Assembly (NCBI RefSeq): GCF_015752285.1
Contig: NZ_JADOUY010000001.1
Span: forward strand, 558,001-622,000
Length of the DNA: 64,000 nucleotides
Source of the DNA: Mycetocola_A sp015752285
GTDB lineage: Bacteria > Actinomycetota > Actinomycetes > Actinomycetales > Microbacteriaceae
Direction of reading: 5' to 3'
The translations under genes and the position numbers were made by a program. The notes beneath the pieces were generated by a model. The model did no database searches, was not told the origin of the DNA, and worked only from the letters and a program-made list of their open reading frames with translations. Each line of letters starts with the position of its first letter. Position 1 is the first letter of the stretch. This document shows, piece after piece, positions 26,124 to 34,737 of the stretch.

Positions 26124-26543
26124 TCACAGCTCGAGCATGCCCAGTGCGATGTCGACGAGAGAGACCCGTTTGAGCGTGGGAACCTCGCTCAGCGGATGCC
26201 ACGCGGCCAGGTCGGTCGACCCGTCGAGCTCGTAGGTCAGCTCGCCGTCGGTGACATGGGCTCGGTAGATGATCCGCAACCCGTGAAGTGGCTGGGTGGC
26301 GCCTGGTGTGATGCGGTTCTCGGGCTGGGCCACGAAGGAGTCGATGCCGAGCAGGCCGTCGAGCTCGGCGATGTACCCGGTCTCCTCGCGGATCTCGCGC
26401 ACCGCGGCATCCGCCGGGTGCTCACCGGGGTCGATACCGCCACCAGGCAGCGTCCAGCCGTTGTGGCGGCCCTCGCGCCAGTGGGCGAGCAGGATCCTGT
26501 CACCGTCGATGATCACGCCGTACGAGGCCACACGAATGTCCAT
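26124..26543 (-). CDS. NUDIX hydrolase
   Basis: A 139-residue protein with the Nudix box GGGIDPGEHPADAAVREIRE followed by ETGY (about residues 34-57) and the usual N-terminal strand MDIRVASYGVIIDGDRILLA. Nudix enzymes cleave nucleoside diphosphates linked to other groups; the substrate cannot be told from this motif. The gene is monocistronic. TACTCT lies exactly 6 nt before the ATG and no Shine-Dalgarno is present, so it is probably leaderless; that also supports this start over an in-frame ATG further upstream. Confidence 0.92.
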   Translation of the reverse strand: MDIRVASYGVIIDGDRILLAHWREGRHNGWTLPGGGIDPGEHPADAAVREIREETGYIAELDGLLGIDSFVAQPENRITPGATQPLHGLRIIYRAHVTDGELTYELDGSTDLAAWHPLSEVPTLKRVSLVDIALGMLEL

Positions 26544-26549
26544 GCGCCC

Positions 26550-26555
26550 AGAGTA
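26550..26555 (-). promoter_or_regulatory. -10 element of a leaderless NUDIX gene
   Basis: Minus-strand TACTCT (26555 to 26550), then six bases, then the ATG at 26543. Spacing fits transcription starting at the A of ATG. Confidence 0.5.
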
Positions 26556-26658
26556 CCCATCGCCGGCGTGCTGACTCGATCGATCGGGCCGTGGGGGAAC
26601 GGCGACAGTTCGTGGCACATCGGCCGGATTCGCCACGGTCGATCCGGCTCTACGCAAA

Positions 26659-26684
26659 ACACCCTCCGCGACGGCGGAGGGTGT
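26659..26684 (-). terminator. Terminator after tRNA-Ala
   Basis: Perfect 11-bp inverted repeat (26659-26669 and 26674-26684) with a 4-nt loop; on the minus strand it is followed by TTTT. It lies 13 nt past the tRNA-Ala 3' end. Confidence 0.85.
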
Positions 26685-26696
26685 CTGGTCGAACTG

Positions 26697-26769
26697 TGGA
26701 GCCTAGGGGAATCGAACCCCTGACCTCCTGCTTGCAAAGCAGGCGCTCTACCAATTGAGCTAAGGCCCC
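26697..26769 (-). tRNA. tRNA-Ala (TGC)
   Basis: A 73-nt cloverleaf. The acceptor stem is GGGGCCT/AGGCTCC (one G-T wobble) with discriminator A, D-arm AGCTCAATTGGTAGAGCG, anticodon arm CTGCTTTGCAAGCAG with anticodon TGC, and T-loop GTTCGAT. CCA is not encoded. It follows tRNA-Ile by 35 nt on the same strand, so they may be cotranscribed. Confidence 0.97.
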
Positions 26770-26804
26770 GATTACCGGAAAACCGTGTCTAAACGTCTCC
26801 CGAG

Positions 26805-26878
26805 TGGGGATACCAGGACTTGAACCTGGGACCTCTTCGTTATCAGCGAAGCGCTCTAACCGCCTGAGCTATATCCCC
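26805..26878 (-). tRNA. tRNA-Ile (GAT)
   Basis: A 74-nt cloverleaf. The acceptor stem is GGGGATA/TATCCCC with discriminator A, D-arm AGCTCAGGCGGTTAGAGCG, anticodon arm CTTCGCTGATAACGAAG with anticodon GAT, and T-loop GTTCAAG. CCA is not encoded. The Ile-Ala pair downstream of gyrA is a conserved actinobacterial arrangement. Confidence 0.97.
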
Positions 26879-26922
26879 GTTTGGGCAGATTAGAGACTAC
26901 CTGAGATCTGCCGTTTTCTATA

Positions 26923-26950
26923 ATCGGGCGGGCTCCGGACCCCGCCCGAT
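26923..26950 (-). terminator. Hairpin terminator after the gyrBA-DUF3566 operon
   Basis: A perfect 10-bp GC-rich inverted repeat (26923-26932 and 26941-26950) with an 8-nt loop, starting 6 nt past the stop codon at 26956. It has no T-run, so termination may be less efficient. Confidence 0.65.
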
Positions 26951-26955
26951 CACGC

Positions 26956-27360
26956 TCAGTTGTTCGTGAAGCCGACCAGTAGTCCGCCGGTGATCTTCAC
27001 GCTCAGGTTGTACAGCGCGGCGCACAGCGCCCCGAGTGCTGTGACGACGATGAGGTTGAGGATCGCAACCACGACAGCGAAACCCATGACCCGGCCGAGG
27101 TTGAAGATCGCGAGCAGGTCGTTGCCGACGCCTGCGACATCCTTGTACAGGTTGTTGACCTGGTCGAAGATGTTCGTCTGGTCGAGAACCGTGTAGACGA
27201 GGAAGAAGAAGACGATCGTGACGACAGCCAGGGCGATGGCGATGAGGAACGACAGCTTCACGGCCGACCAGAAGTCGATGTAGACCAACTTGAGCCTGAC
27301 CTGCTTGGTCGAGCTCCGTTTCGTCGACTTCTTTGCCAGCTTCTCGGCAACGCTACTCAT
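26956..27360 (-). CDS. DUF3566 membrane protein
   Basis: A 134-residue protein with a basic N-terminus (KKSTKRSSTKQVRLKLVYID) and two membrane helices (VKLSFLIAIALAVVTIVFFF and VVVAILNLIVVTALGALCAA) separated by an amphipathic region. The sequence V-x-IDFWSAVKLSF and the ending VKITGGLLVGFTNN are family hallmarks. DUF3566 genes lie directly after gyrA in many actinobacteria, here only 2 nt past the gyrA stop. In mycobacteria the homologue (CwsA-adjacent Rv0007) interacts with the elongation/division machinery; the role here is inferred. Confidence 0.93.
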   Translation of the reverse strand: MSSVAEKLAKKSTKRSSTKQVRLKLVYIDFWSAVKLSFLIAIALAVVTIVFFFLVYTVLDQTNIFDQVNNLYKDVAGVGNDLLAIFNLGRVMGFAVVVAILNLIVVTALGALCAALYNLSVKITGGLLVGFTNN

Positions 27361-27362
27361 AC

Positions 27363-29972
27363 TTATACTTCCTTCTCAGCTTCGCCGACGGGCGCTGCAG
27401 ATTCTTCAACGACGAGGACTTCCACTGATTCTGCTTCGGCGGAAACGAGATTGCGGTCACTGTTCCTGGCCAGGGCGATAATGCGGTCCTCGTCTGCAAA
27501 TCGAGCGAAAACGACTCCCATGGTGTCCCTGCCCTTGGCGGGAACTTCGGCCACCGCAGACCTTACCACTTTGCCGCTGGCAAGAACCACAAGCACCTCA
27601 TCGTCTTCACTCACGATGAGCGCACCAGCCAGATCGCCGCGATCCTCGTTGTACTTGCCGACCTTGATGCCGAGTCCACCGCGGTTCTGCAGGCGGTACT
27701 GTTCGACGGCGGTGCGCTTCGCGTAGCCACCTTCTGTAGCGATGAAGACGTATGCCTCCGCCTCGGGATCCGCCGGAAGGACCGACGCCGAGAGAAGCTC
27801 ATCGCCGTCTCGGAAGTTCATGCCGATCACACCGGAGGTCGAGCGTCCCATCGGCCGCAACGTCTCGTCGTTGGCCGTGAAGCGAATCGACATTCCGAGC
27901 CGCGATACGAGGAAGATGTCACTGTCGTCCTCGACGAGAAGCGCACCGACGAGTTCGTCACCGTCACGCAGGTTGATCGCGATGATGCCACCGGTTCGGT
28001 TGGTGTCGTACTCGCTCAGCGCGGTCTTCTTGGCGAGACCGTTCCGGGTGGCGAGCACGAGGTACGTGGCCGCCTGGTAGTCACGGATGTCGAGGATCTC
28101 GGCGATCTTCTCGTCCGGCTGCATCGCGAGCAGGTTGGCGACGTGCTGGCCCTTCGCATCGCGGCCGGCCTCCTGCACCTCGTACGCCTTGGCGCGATAC
28201 ACGCGGCCCTTGTTCGTGAAGAACAGCAGCCAGTGGTGAGTGGTGGTGACGAAGAAGTGGTCGACGACGTCGTCAGCTCGGAGCTGGGCGCCCTTGACTC
28301 CCTTGCCACCACGGTGCTGCTGACGGTAATTGTCGCTGCGTGTGCGCTTGATATAGCCGCCACGGGTGACAGAGATAACCATCTCTTCTTCAGGGATGAG
28401 GTCTTCGACGCTCATGTCTCCGTCGTAGCCGAACATGATCTCGGTGCGTCGGTCGTCGCCGAATCGGTCCACGATTTCGGTGAGCTCGTCGCTGACGATC
28501 GTGCGCTGGCGCTCCGGGCTCGCGAGGATCGCCTTGAACTCGGTGATCTCGCGTTCGATCTCGTCGTGCTCGTCGATGATCTTCTGGCGCTCGAGGGCCG
28601 CAAGACGGCGCAACTGCATCTCGAGGATGGCGCGGGCCTGCAACTCATCGATCTCGAGCAGTTCGATCAGTCCGTCACGTGCATCCTCGACGGTCTTCGA
28701 CCGGCGAATGAGCGCGATCACCTCGTCGAGCATGTCGAGTGCCTTGAGATAGCCGCGGAGGATGTGCGCGCGCTCCTCCGCCTTCATCAGGCGGTGCTTG
28801 GTGCGCCGGATGATGACGTCGATCTGGTGGGCCACCCAGGCGGTGATGAACCCGTCGAGCGCGAGGGTGCGCGGAATGCCGTCGACGATCGCGAGCATGT
28901 TCGCGCCGAAGTTCTCCTGCAACTGGGTGTGCTTGTAGAGGTTGTTGAGAACGACCTTGGCCACCGCATCACGCTTGAGCACGATGACGAGGCGCTGGCC
29001 GGTGCGGCCAGATGTCTCGTCACGGATGTCGGCGATGCCCGAGATCTTGCCGTCCTTGACCATGTCGGCGATCTTCACCGCGAGGTTGTCGGGGTTGACC
29101 TGGTACGGAAGCTCAGTGACGACGAGGCAGGTTCGACCCTGGATCTCCTCGACACTGACGACTGCGCGCATGGTGATCGAGCCGCGACCTGTGCGGTAGG
29201 CGTCGTGGATGCCCTTCACACCGAGGATCTGAGCTCCGGTCGGGAAGTCGGGTCCCTTGACGCGCTGCATGAGGGCGTCGAGGAGCTCTTCCCGAGTGGC
29301 ATCCGGGTTTGCGAGATGCCACAGCGCGCCGGCGGATACCTCGCGGAGGTTGTGTGGCGGGATGTTCGTTGCCATACCGACCGCGATACCGACCGACCCG
29401 TTGACGAGGAGGTTCGGGAACCGGGCGGGCAGCACGGCGGGTTCCTGCGTGCGCCCGTCGTAGTTGTCCTGGAACGGGACGGTGTCTTCGTCGATGTCAC
29501 GGACCATCTCCATGGCCAGCGGCGACATCTTTGTCTCGGTGTACCGCGGGGCTGCTGCTCCGTCGTTTCCTGGGGAACCGAAGTTGCCCTGGCCGAGAGC
29601 AAGCGGGTAGCGCAGGCTCCACGGCTGGACGAGACGCACGAGGGCGTCGTAGATGGCCGAGTCACCGTGGGGGTGGAACTGTCCCATGACGTCGCCGACC
29701 ACACGGGCGCACTTCGAGAACGCCTTGTCCGGGCGGTACCCACCGTCGTACATCGCGTAGATGACGCGGCGGTGCACCGGCTTCATGCCGTCGCGCACCT
29801 CGGGGAGGGCACGACCGACGATGACGCTCATCGCATAGTCGAGGTACGACCTCTGCATTTCGAGCTGCAGGTCGACCTGGCTGATCCGGCCGTGGACGCC
29901 GTGGTCCTCCGGCGGATCCACCACGATGTCTTCTGCGCCTTCGGGGGTGGTGGTGTCGTCGTTAGATGTCAA
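27363..29972 (-). CDS. gyrA: DNA gyrase subunit A
   Basis: An 869-residue type IIA topoisomerase subunit with catalytic Tyr144 in APRYTETKMS. The quinolone-determining segment is HPHGDSAIYDAL, with Ser105 and Asp109 at the positions of E. coli Ser83 and Asp87, i.e. the susceptible form. A coiled-coil region follows, then a C-terminal beta-pinwheel with the GyrA-box QQHRGGKG. With GyrB it introduces negative supercoils. The gyrA start (29972) overlaps the gyrB stop by 11 nt, so the two are coupled; DUF3566 follows at 2 nt. Confidence 0.98.
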   Translation of the reverse strand: MTSNDDTTTPEGAEDIVVDPPEDHGVHGRISQVDLQLEMQRSYLDYAMSVIVGRALPEVRDGMKPVHRRVIYAMYDGGYRPDKAFSKCARVVGDVMGQFHPHGDSAIYDALVRLVQPWSLRYPLALGQGNFGSPGNDGAAAPRYTETKMSPLAMEMVRDIDEDTVPFQDNYDGRTQEPAVLPARFPNLLVNGSVGIAVGMATNIPPHNLREVSAGALWHLANPDATREELLDALMQRVKGPDFPTGAQILGVKGIHDAYRTGRGSITMRAVVSVEEIQGRTCLVVTELPYQVNPDNLAVKIADMVKDGKISGIADIRDETSGRTGQRLVIVLKRDAVAKVVLNNLYKHTQLQENFGANMLAIVDGIPRTLALDGFITAWVAHQIDVIIRRTKHRLMKAEERAHILRGYLKALDMLDEVIALIRRSKTVEDARDGLIELLEIDELQARAILEMQLRRLAALERQKIIDEHDEIEREITEFKAILASPERQRTIVSDELTEIVDRFGDDRRTEIMFGYDGDMSVEDLIPEEEMVISVTRGGYIKRTRSDNYRQQHRGGKGVKGAQLRADDVVDHFFVTTTHHWLLFFTNKGRVYRAKAYEVQEAGRDAKGQHVANLLAMQPDEKIAEILDIRDYQAATYLVLATRNGLAKKTALSEYDTNRTGGIIAINLRDGDELVGALLVEDDSDIFLVSRLGMSIRFTANDETLRPMGRSTSGVIGMNFRDGDELLSASVLPADPEAEAYVFIATEGGYAKRTAVEQYRLQNRGGLGIKVGKYNEDRGDLAGALIVSEDDEVLVVLASGKVVRSAVAEVPAKGRDTMGVVFARFADEDRIIALARNSDRNLVSAEAESVEVLVVEESAAPVGEAEKEV

Positions 29973-31968
29973 GGAACCGCACGTCCTTCGCGTTCTTTTG
30001 GATGAAGTTACGGCGCGACTCGACGTCCTCGCCCATCAGGGTGGAAAAGATCTCGTCGGCCGATGCAGCGTCGTCGAGGTTGACCTGCATCAGCGTGCGC
30101 GACTCGGGGGCCATCGTGGTCTCCCACAGCTCCTTGTAGTCCATCTCGCCGAGGCCCTTGTACCGCTGGATGCCGTTGTCTTTCGGGATGCGACGACCAG
30201 CCGCGATCCCGGCAGCAAGCTGAGCGTCGCGCTCCGCGTCGCTGTAGACGTATTCGTGCTCGGCGTTGGTCCACTTGAGCTTGAACAGCGGCGGCTGCGC
30301 GAGGTAGACGTAACCGAACTCGATGAGCGGACGCATGTACCGGAACAGGAGCGTCAGCAGCAGGGTGGTGATGTGCTGGCCGTCGACGTCGGCATCCGCC
30401 ATCAGAACGATCTTGTGGTAACGCGCCTTCTCGGGGTTGAAGTCTTCGCCGATGCCGGCGCCGAACGCCGTGATCATCGCCTGGACCTCCGCATTGCCGA
30501 GCGCGCGGTCGAGCCGCGCCTTCTCGACGTTGAGGATCTTTCCGCGGAGCGGAAGGATCGCCTGAGTCTCGGGGTTGCGACCCTGAACGGCCGATCCGCC
30601 GGCGGAGTCACCCTCGACGATGAAGATCTCGGAGAGCGACGGGTCCTTCGACTGGCAGTCCTTGAGCTTGCCAGGCATGCCGCCACCCTCGAGGAGTCCC
30701 TTGCGGCGCGCCGTCTCGCGGGCCTTGCGGGCCGCGAGCCTGGCGGTTGCTGCCTGGAAAGCCTTGCGGATGATCTCCTTGGCCTGGGCGGGGTTGCGAC
30801 CGAACCAGTCACCGAGCTGGTCGCCGACGACCTTCTGCACGAACGCCTTGGCCTCGGTGTTGCCGAGCTTGGTCTTGGTCTGACCCTCGAACTGCGGCTC
30901 GGTGAGCTTTACCGAGATGACGGCGGTCAGACCCTCACGCACGTCATCACCGGAGAGGTTGTCGTCCTTCTCCTTGAGCAGGCCCTTCTCTCGGGCGTAC
31001 TTGTTGACGAGTGTCGTCAGTGCGGCGCGGAATCCTTCTTCGTGGGTTCCACCCTCATGAGTGTTGATCGTGTTCGCGTAGGTGTGCACACTTTCGGTGT
31101 ATGCCGTCGTCCACTGCATGGCGACTTCGAGGGCGATCTTGCGGTTGTCGTCCTCAGTCTCGAACGAGATGATCTCGTCGTTGACCAGGTCGGCCTTGCG
31201 CGCGTGGTTGAGGTACTCGACGTAGTCGACGAGTCCGCGCTCGTACAGAAAGACGTTCGACTGCTGCACGAGCTCGGGCTCGAGGCCGTCCTTCGACGGT
31301 GCTTCGACGAGGTGGTCGGGGCGCTCGTCGTGGAGCGCGATCCGCAGACCCTTGTTCAGGAACGCCATCTGTTGGAAGCGGGTGCGCAGGGTGTCGTAAT
31401 CCATCTCGACGGTCTCGAAGATGTCAGCACTCGGCCAGAACGTGATCGTTGTTCCGGTCTCGTCTGAATCCTCATCCTGCGAAAGCGGCGCCTCGGCGAC
31501 TCCGTCGTGGAAGGTGGCGCGCCACACAGAACCCTGGCGGCGGACCTCGACGTCCAGGCGGCTCGAGAGGGCGTTCACAACGGAGCTACCGACCCCGTGG
31601 AGACCACCGGAGACCGCGTATCCGCCGCCGCCGAACTTTCCACCGGCGTGAAGAATGGTGAGAACGACCTCGACGGTCGACTTACCCTCTGCAGGGTGCA
31701 TGTCGACGGGGATGCCCCGCCCGTTGTCGACGACGCGGACGGCGCCGTCGGCGAGGATCGTCACCTCGATGTTGTCGCAGTAACCGGCGAGGGCCTCATC
31801 AACAGCGTTGTCGACGATCTCGTAGACCAGGTGATGCAGACCGCGCGGACCAGTGGAACCGATGTACATTCCTGGACGTTTGCGTACGGCTTCGAGACCT
31901 TCGAGAACCTGAATCTGGCTTGCGCCGTAGTCGCTGTTATCCGCGGACCTGTTCGGTTCTGATGACAT
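29962..31968 (-). CDS. gyrB: DNA gyrase subunit B
   Basis: A 668-residue ATPase subunit. GHKL motifs are EIVDNAVDEALAG, VVDNGRGIPVD and GLHGVGSSVVNALS. The Toprim domain has EGDSAGGSA and DADVDGQH (metal-binding acidic residues), and the C-terminal tail is GYVYLAQPPLFKLKW...RYKGLGEMD. The start at 31968 lacks a strong Shine-Dalgarno. A possible -10, TAGAAT, lies at 32014-32009, 40-46 nt upstream. The gyrB-gyrA-DUF3566 operon runs away from the origin. Confidence 0.98.
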   Translation of the reverse strand: MSSEPNRSADNSDYGASQIQVLEGLEAVRKRPGMYIGSTGPRGLHHLVYEIVDNAVDEALAGYCDNIEVTILADGAVRVVDNGRGIPVDMHPAEGKSTVEVVLTILHAGGKFGGGGYAVSGGLHGVGSSVVNALSSRLDVEVRRQGSVWRATFHDGVAEAPLSQDEDSDETGTTITFWPSADIFETVEMDYDTLRTRFQQMAFLNKGLRIALHDERPDHLVEAPSKDGLEPELVQQSNVFLYERGLVDYVEYLNHARKADLVNDEIISFETEDDNRKIALEVAMQWTTAYTESVHTYANTINTHEGGTHEEGFRAALTTLVNKYAREKGLLKEKDDNLSGDDVREGLTAVISVKLTEPQFEGQTKTKLGNTEAKAFVQKVVGDQLGDWFGRNPAQAKEIIRKAFQAATARLAARKARETARRKGLLEGGGMPGKLKDCQSKDPSLSEIFIVEGDSAGGSAVQGRNPETQAILPLRGKILNVEKARLDRALGNAEVQAMITAFGAGIGEDFNPEKARYHKIVLMADADVDGQHITTLLLTLLFRYMRPLIEFGYVYLAQPPLFKLKWTNAEHEYVYSDAERDAQLAAGIAAGRRIPKDNGIQRYKGLGEMDYKELWETTMAPESRTLMQVNLDDAASADEIFSTLMGEDVESRRNFIQKNAKDVRFLDI

Positions 31969-32008
31969 ATGAAATTAGGCTCCAAACCGTGTTCGTACTC
32001 GACATGTA

Positions 32009-32014
32009 ATTCTA
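32009..32014 (-). promoter_or_regulatory. Possible -10 element of the gyrB promoter
   Basis: Minus-strand TAGAAT (32014 to 32009) in the 122-bp gap upstream of gyrB would place transcription start near 32002 and leave a leader of about 34 nt. No good -35 is visible. Confidence 0.4.
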
Positions 32015-32090
32015 TCAAGAACGAGACGGCTTCGGTGGCGATATGCCCGTCTGAGCCACTTTTATCGCAGGGGCGACCACAAATGTCTGG

Positions 32091-32597
32091 CTAACCGTAG
32101 GTATCGCGCACGCCACGCCCCTGAACCGATCTGGGGCCCCGTTTGAAGGTTGGGACGTTGGGTCCCAGAAAACGGATGCTCTCAATGCCGGCTTCCGGGT
32201 ACCTCACCGCGATGTGCGTCATGATGTCGACACGCATCAACCTGAGTTGTGTCGCCCAGGCGGTCGATTCGCACTGCACGGTGAGTACACCGTTCTCGAT
32301 TCCGACCGGTGACGAGTGATTGGCGGTCTCTTCGCCGGCGAGTTCCGTCCAGTTCGAGACGAGCTCGGACTGGGCGAGCGGCGAGTCCCAGCCGAGCTGG
32401 CTGGTCAGCGCTCCGAGCACATCGCCGACTCCTTTCGGATCACGACCGAGACCGAACGGGACACTCTCAGCTGCATCCGTTTTGCGACTGCGTTTGGAAC
32501 GCGCGTAGTGCTTGTGGCCGCCGAAGAGTTCTTTGAAACGCACATAGACCCGCGCGGACTCACTGCCCCGATCGGAGTCGGCGTCCGGCTCAGCCAT
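32091..32597 (-). CDS. DUF721 (DciA-like) protein
   Basis: A 168-residue protein with a low-complexity N-terminus and a C-terminal DUF721 domain (VGDVLGALTSQLGWDSPLAQ, WTELAGEETANHSSPVGIEN, LTVQCESTAWATQLRLMRVD). In many bacteria DUF721 proteins are DciA, which loads the replicative helicase DnaB; the conserved position between recF and gyrB fits a replication role. The ATG at 32597 overlaps the recF stop by 8 nt. The helicase-loader function is an inference from the family. Confidence 0.9.
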   Translation of the reverse strand: MAEPDADSDRGSESARVYVRFKELFGGHKHYARSKRSRKTDAAESVPFGLGRDPKGVGDVLGALTSQLGWDSPLAQSELVSNWTELAGEETANHSSPVGIENGVLTVQCESTAWATQLRLMRVDIMTHIAVRYPEAGIESIRFLGPNVPTFKRGPRSVQGRGVRDTYG

Positions 32598-33768
32598 GAG
32601 CGATCTCCTCAACGGATTCGAGTATTCGTCCCGCCGAAATGTGCACGGTGTGTGCCGTGAGGGCGCCGGGGACATCGTCGAGAACGGCCGCGGTGATGAG
32701 CACCTGCTCGTAACCGGCGACAGCCGCTGCGAGTCGGGCGCGGCGATTGAGGTCGAGCTCGGCGAACACGTCATCGAGGATGAGAACGGGATCTCCGGTG
32801 TTGGAATCACGTCGAAGGAGTTCGGCAGACGCGAGCTTCAACGCGAGGGCGAACGACCAGGTTTCACCGTGACTGGCGTATCCCTTCACCGGGAGGCTGT
32901 TGAGTTCGAAGAGGATGTCGTCGCGGTGCGGGCCGACCAGGGTGAGTCCACGCTCGAGTTCGCTCTTGCGCTGGAGCGCGAGAGCCGCACGAAACCGGTC
33001 GGCCGTTCCCCCGGTCGTCACACCCGCAACGTCATCACCCGGCGGCGATGACTCGAGTTCGGCATCGACACCGTCGATCGACAGCAACGGGGTCAGTGAC
33101 GGACCGTGGTCATCGCCGACGACCGAGGCGTAGGCATCCCGGATCGGCTGTTTGAGAGCCTCGACCAGCGACACACGTTCGTCGATGATCTCGGAACCGA
33201 GCGACACAAGTTTGTCGTCCCAGATCTCGAGGGTGGTGAGCTGGTTCGGTTTGAGACCGGATGCCCGGGCCGATTTGAGCAGGGAATTGCGTTGTTTGAG
33301 AGTGCGCTCGTAGTCGCCGAGCACCCCGCCGAGCCGGGGAGTGTGCAGGATCAGCAGCTGGTCGACGAAGCGTCGGCGCGCAGACGGATCACCGCGAACG
33401 ATTCCGAGATCCTCGGGAGCGAAGAGCACACTCGAGAAGTAGCGCGGTAGTTCACGCGGTTTGATCTGCCCGCGGTTGACCTGGGCCCGGTTTGAGCCGG
33501 TGCGGTTGATCTGGACCTCGGCGAGGAGGTCGCGACCGTTGTGTTGGAGTCGTGCCCGGATGATCGCGGCATCCTCTCCTGCCCGGATCAGGGCAGAATC
33601 GGTCGACACGCGGTGCGAGCCGAGTGTCGAGAGATAGCAGAGCGCCTCGACGAGGTTCGTCTTGCCCTGGCCGTTGCGACCGACGAAGAGATTGGCCCCC
33701 GGCTCCATCGCCACGTCAGCGACCGCGTAATTGCGGTAATTGCTGAGGTTGAGGTGGGTGACGATCAC
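32590..33768 (-). CDS. recF: DNA replication/repair protein RecF
   Basis: A 392-residue SMC-like ATPase with Walker A GRNGQGKTNLVEAL (about residues 30-43), signature region EVLITAAVLDDVP and Walker B PVLILDDVFAELD. RecF loads RecA at single-strand gaps with RecO and RecR. The opening MIVTHLNLSNYRNY is canonical. It follows gnd on the minus strand with 34 nt between and overlaps the DUF721 gene, in the standard dnaN-gnd-recF-DUF721-gyrB order. Confidence 0.97.
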   Translation of the reverse strand: MIVTHLNLSNYRNYAVADVAMEPGANLFVGRNGQGKTNLVEALCYLSTLGSHRVSTDSALIRAGEDAAIIRARLQHNGRDLLAEVQINRTGSNRAQVNRGQIKPRELPRYFSSVLFAPEDLGIVRGDPSARRRFVDQLLILHTPRLGGVLGDYERTLKQRNSLLKSARASGLKPNQLTTLEIWDDKLVSLGSEIIDERVSLVEALKQPIRDAYASVVGDDHGPSLTPLLSIDGVDAELESSPPGDDVAGVTTGGTADRFRAALALQRKSELERGLTLVGPHRDDILFELNSLPVKGYASHGETWSFALALKLASAELLRRDSNTGDPVLILDDVFAELDLNRRARLAAAVAGYEQVLITAAVLDDVPGALTAHTVHISAGRILESVEEIAHG

Positions 33769-33802
33769 CCGAGAAGCCTACCGAGCGCGGCTGACAACAG
33801 GG

Positions 33803-34693
33803 TCAGTCGTCTGCCTTCTTCACGGAGTGACCACCGAACTGGTTGCGCAGCGCAGCCACAGCCTTCATCGCTGGGGAATCATCCTGCCGAGAGACGAAGC
33901 GAGCGAAGATGGATGCCGAGATCGTCGGGACAGGAACGGCATTCGCGACGGCTTCTTCGATCGTCCATCGACCTTCACCGGAATCCTCGACGTAGCCCTC
34001 GATCTCAGACAGGTCATCATCTTCGTCGAGCGCGCGGACGAGGAGTTCGAGGAGCCAGGAGCGCACGACGGTCCCGCGCTGCCAGGCTTTGAAGGTTCCC
34101 GGGACGTCGCGGATGATGTCTTCGCGCTTCTCGAGCAGCTCGAATCCCTCGGCATAGGCCTGCATGAGGGCGTATTCGATGCCGTTGTGCACCATCTTGG
34201 CGTAGTGGCCCGCGCCGACTTCGCCGACGTGGACGAATCCTTCTTCGCGCGGACCTTCAGGACGCAGGGCATCGAAGACCGGCATCACACGTTCTACCTG
34301 CTCGGCCGATCCGCCGACCATGAGGCCGTATCCGTTCTCGAGACCCCAGACTCCGCCTGAGACGCCGGCGTCGATGTAGTCGATGCCCTTCGCGGCGAGC
34401 AACTCGGCGTGCTTGAAGTCCTCGGTGAACCGGCTGTTGCCGCCCTCGATAATGAGGTCACCGGCTTCAAGTCGTTCGTTGAGGTCGGCCACAACGCCAT
34501 CGGTGATCTGACCGGAAGGCACCATCACCCAGATCGTCCGGGGCGACGGCAGGGCGGCGACGAGTTCGTCGAGAGACGCAACATCGGTGACATCCGGGTT
34601 GCGATCGAAACCGGTGACCTCGATGCCGGCATTGCGAAGCCGGGTTCGCATGTTGCCGCCCATTTTGCCGAGTCCGATGAGGCCGATGTGCAT
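33803..34693 (-). CDS. gnd: 6-phosphogluconate dehydrogenase, decarboxylating (short form)
   Basis: A 296-residue enzyme starting MHIGLIGLGKMGGNMRTRLR (NAD(P)-binding GLGKMG), with the substrate motif GVSGGVWGLENGYGLMVGG, the catalytic Lys/Asn region GHYAKMVHNGIEYALMQAYA and a C-terminal helical domain. The length matches the short GntZ/YqeC-type Gnd that is typically NAD-dependent, rather than the 470-residue NADP form. It oxidises 6-phosphogluconate to ribulose 5-phosphate and CO2. Its place between dnaN and recF is conserved in Actinobacteria. Confidence 0.95.
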   Translation of the reverse strand: MHIGLIGLGKMGGNMRTRLRNAGIEVTGFDRNPDVTDVASLDELVAALPSPRTIWVMVPSGQITDGVVADLNERLEAGDLIIEGGNSRFTEDFKHAELLAAKGIDYIDAGVSGGVWGLENGYGLMVGGSAEQVERVMPVFDALRPEGPREEGFVHVGEVGAGHYAKMVHNGIEYALMQAYAEGFELLEKREDIIRDVPGTFKAWQRGTVVRSWLLELLVRALDEDDDLSEIEGYVEDSGEGRWTIEEAVANAVPVPTISASIFARFVSRQDDSPAMKAVAALRNQFGGHSVKKADD

Positions 34694-34737
34694 GCGAGAG
34701 TCCTTCGTGGGTGGGGAAAGCGGGCGGCTGGCCCTGG

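Noticed and set aside
26697..26878. rRNA operon spacer suggested by the tRNA-Ile/tRNA-Ala pair
   Set aside because: No 16S or 23S sequence surrounds the pair. It is the usual gyrA-downstream tRNA pair of actinobacteria.
28143..30005. 620-codon plus-strand reading frame over gyrA
   Set aside because: It is the complement of gyrA with no recognisable motifs; gyrA itself is certain.
29926..31467. 513-codon plus-strand reading frame over gyrB
   Set aside because: Shadow of gyrB; no motifs, and it overlaps gyrA as well.
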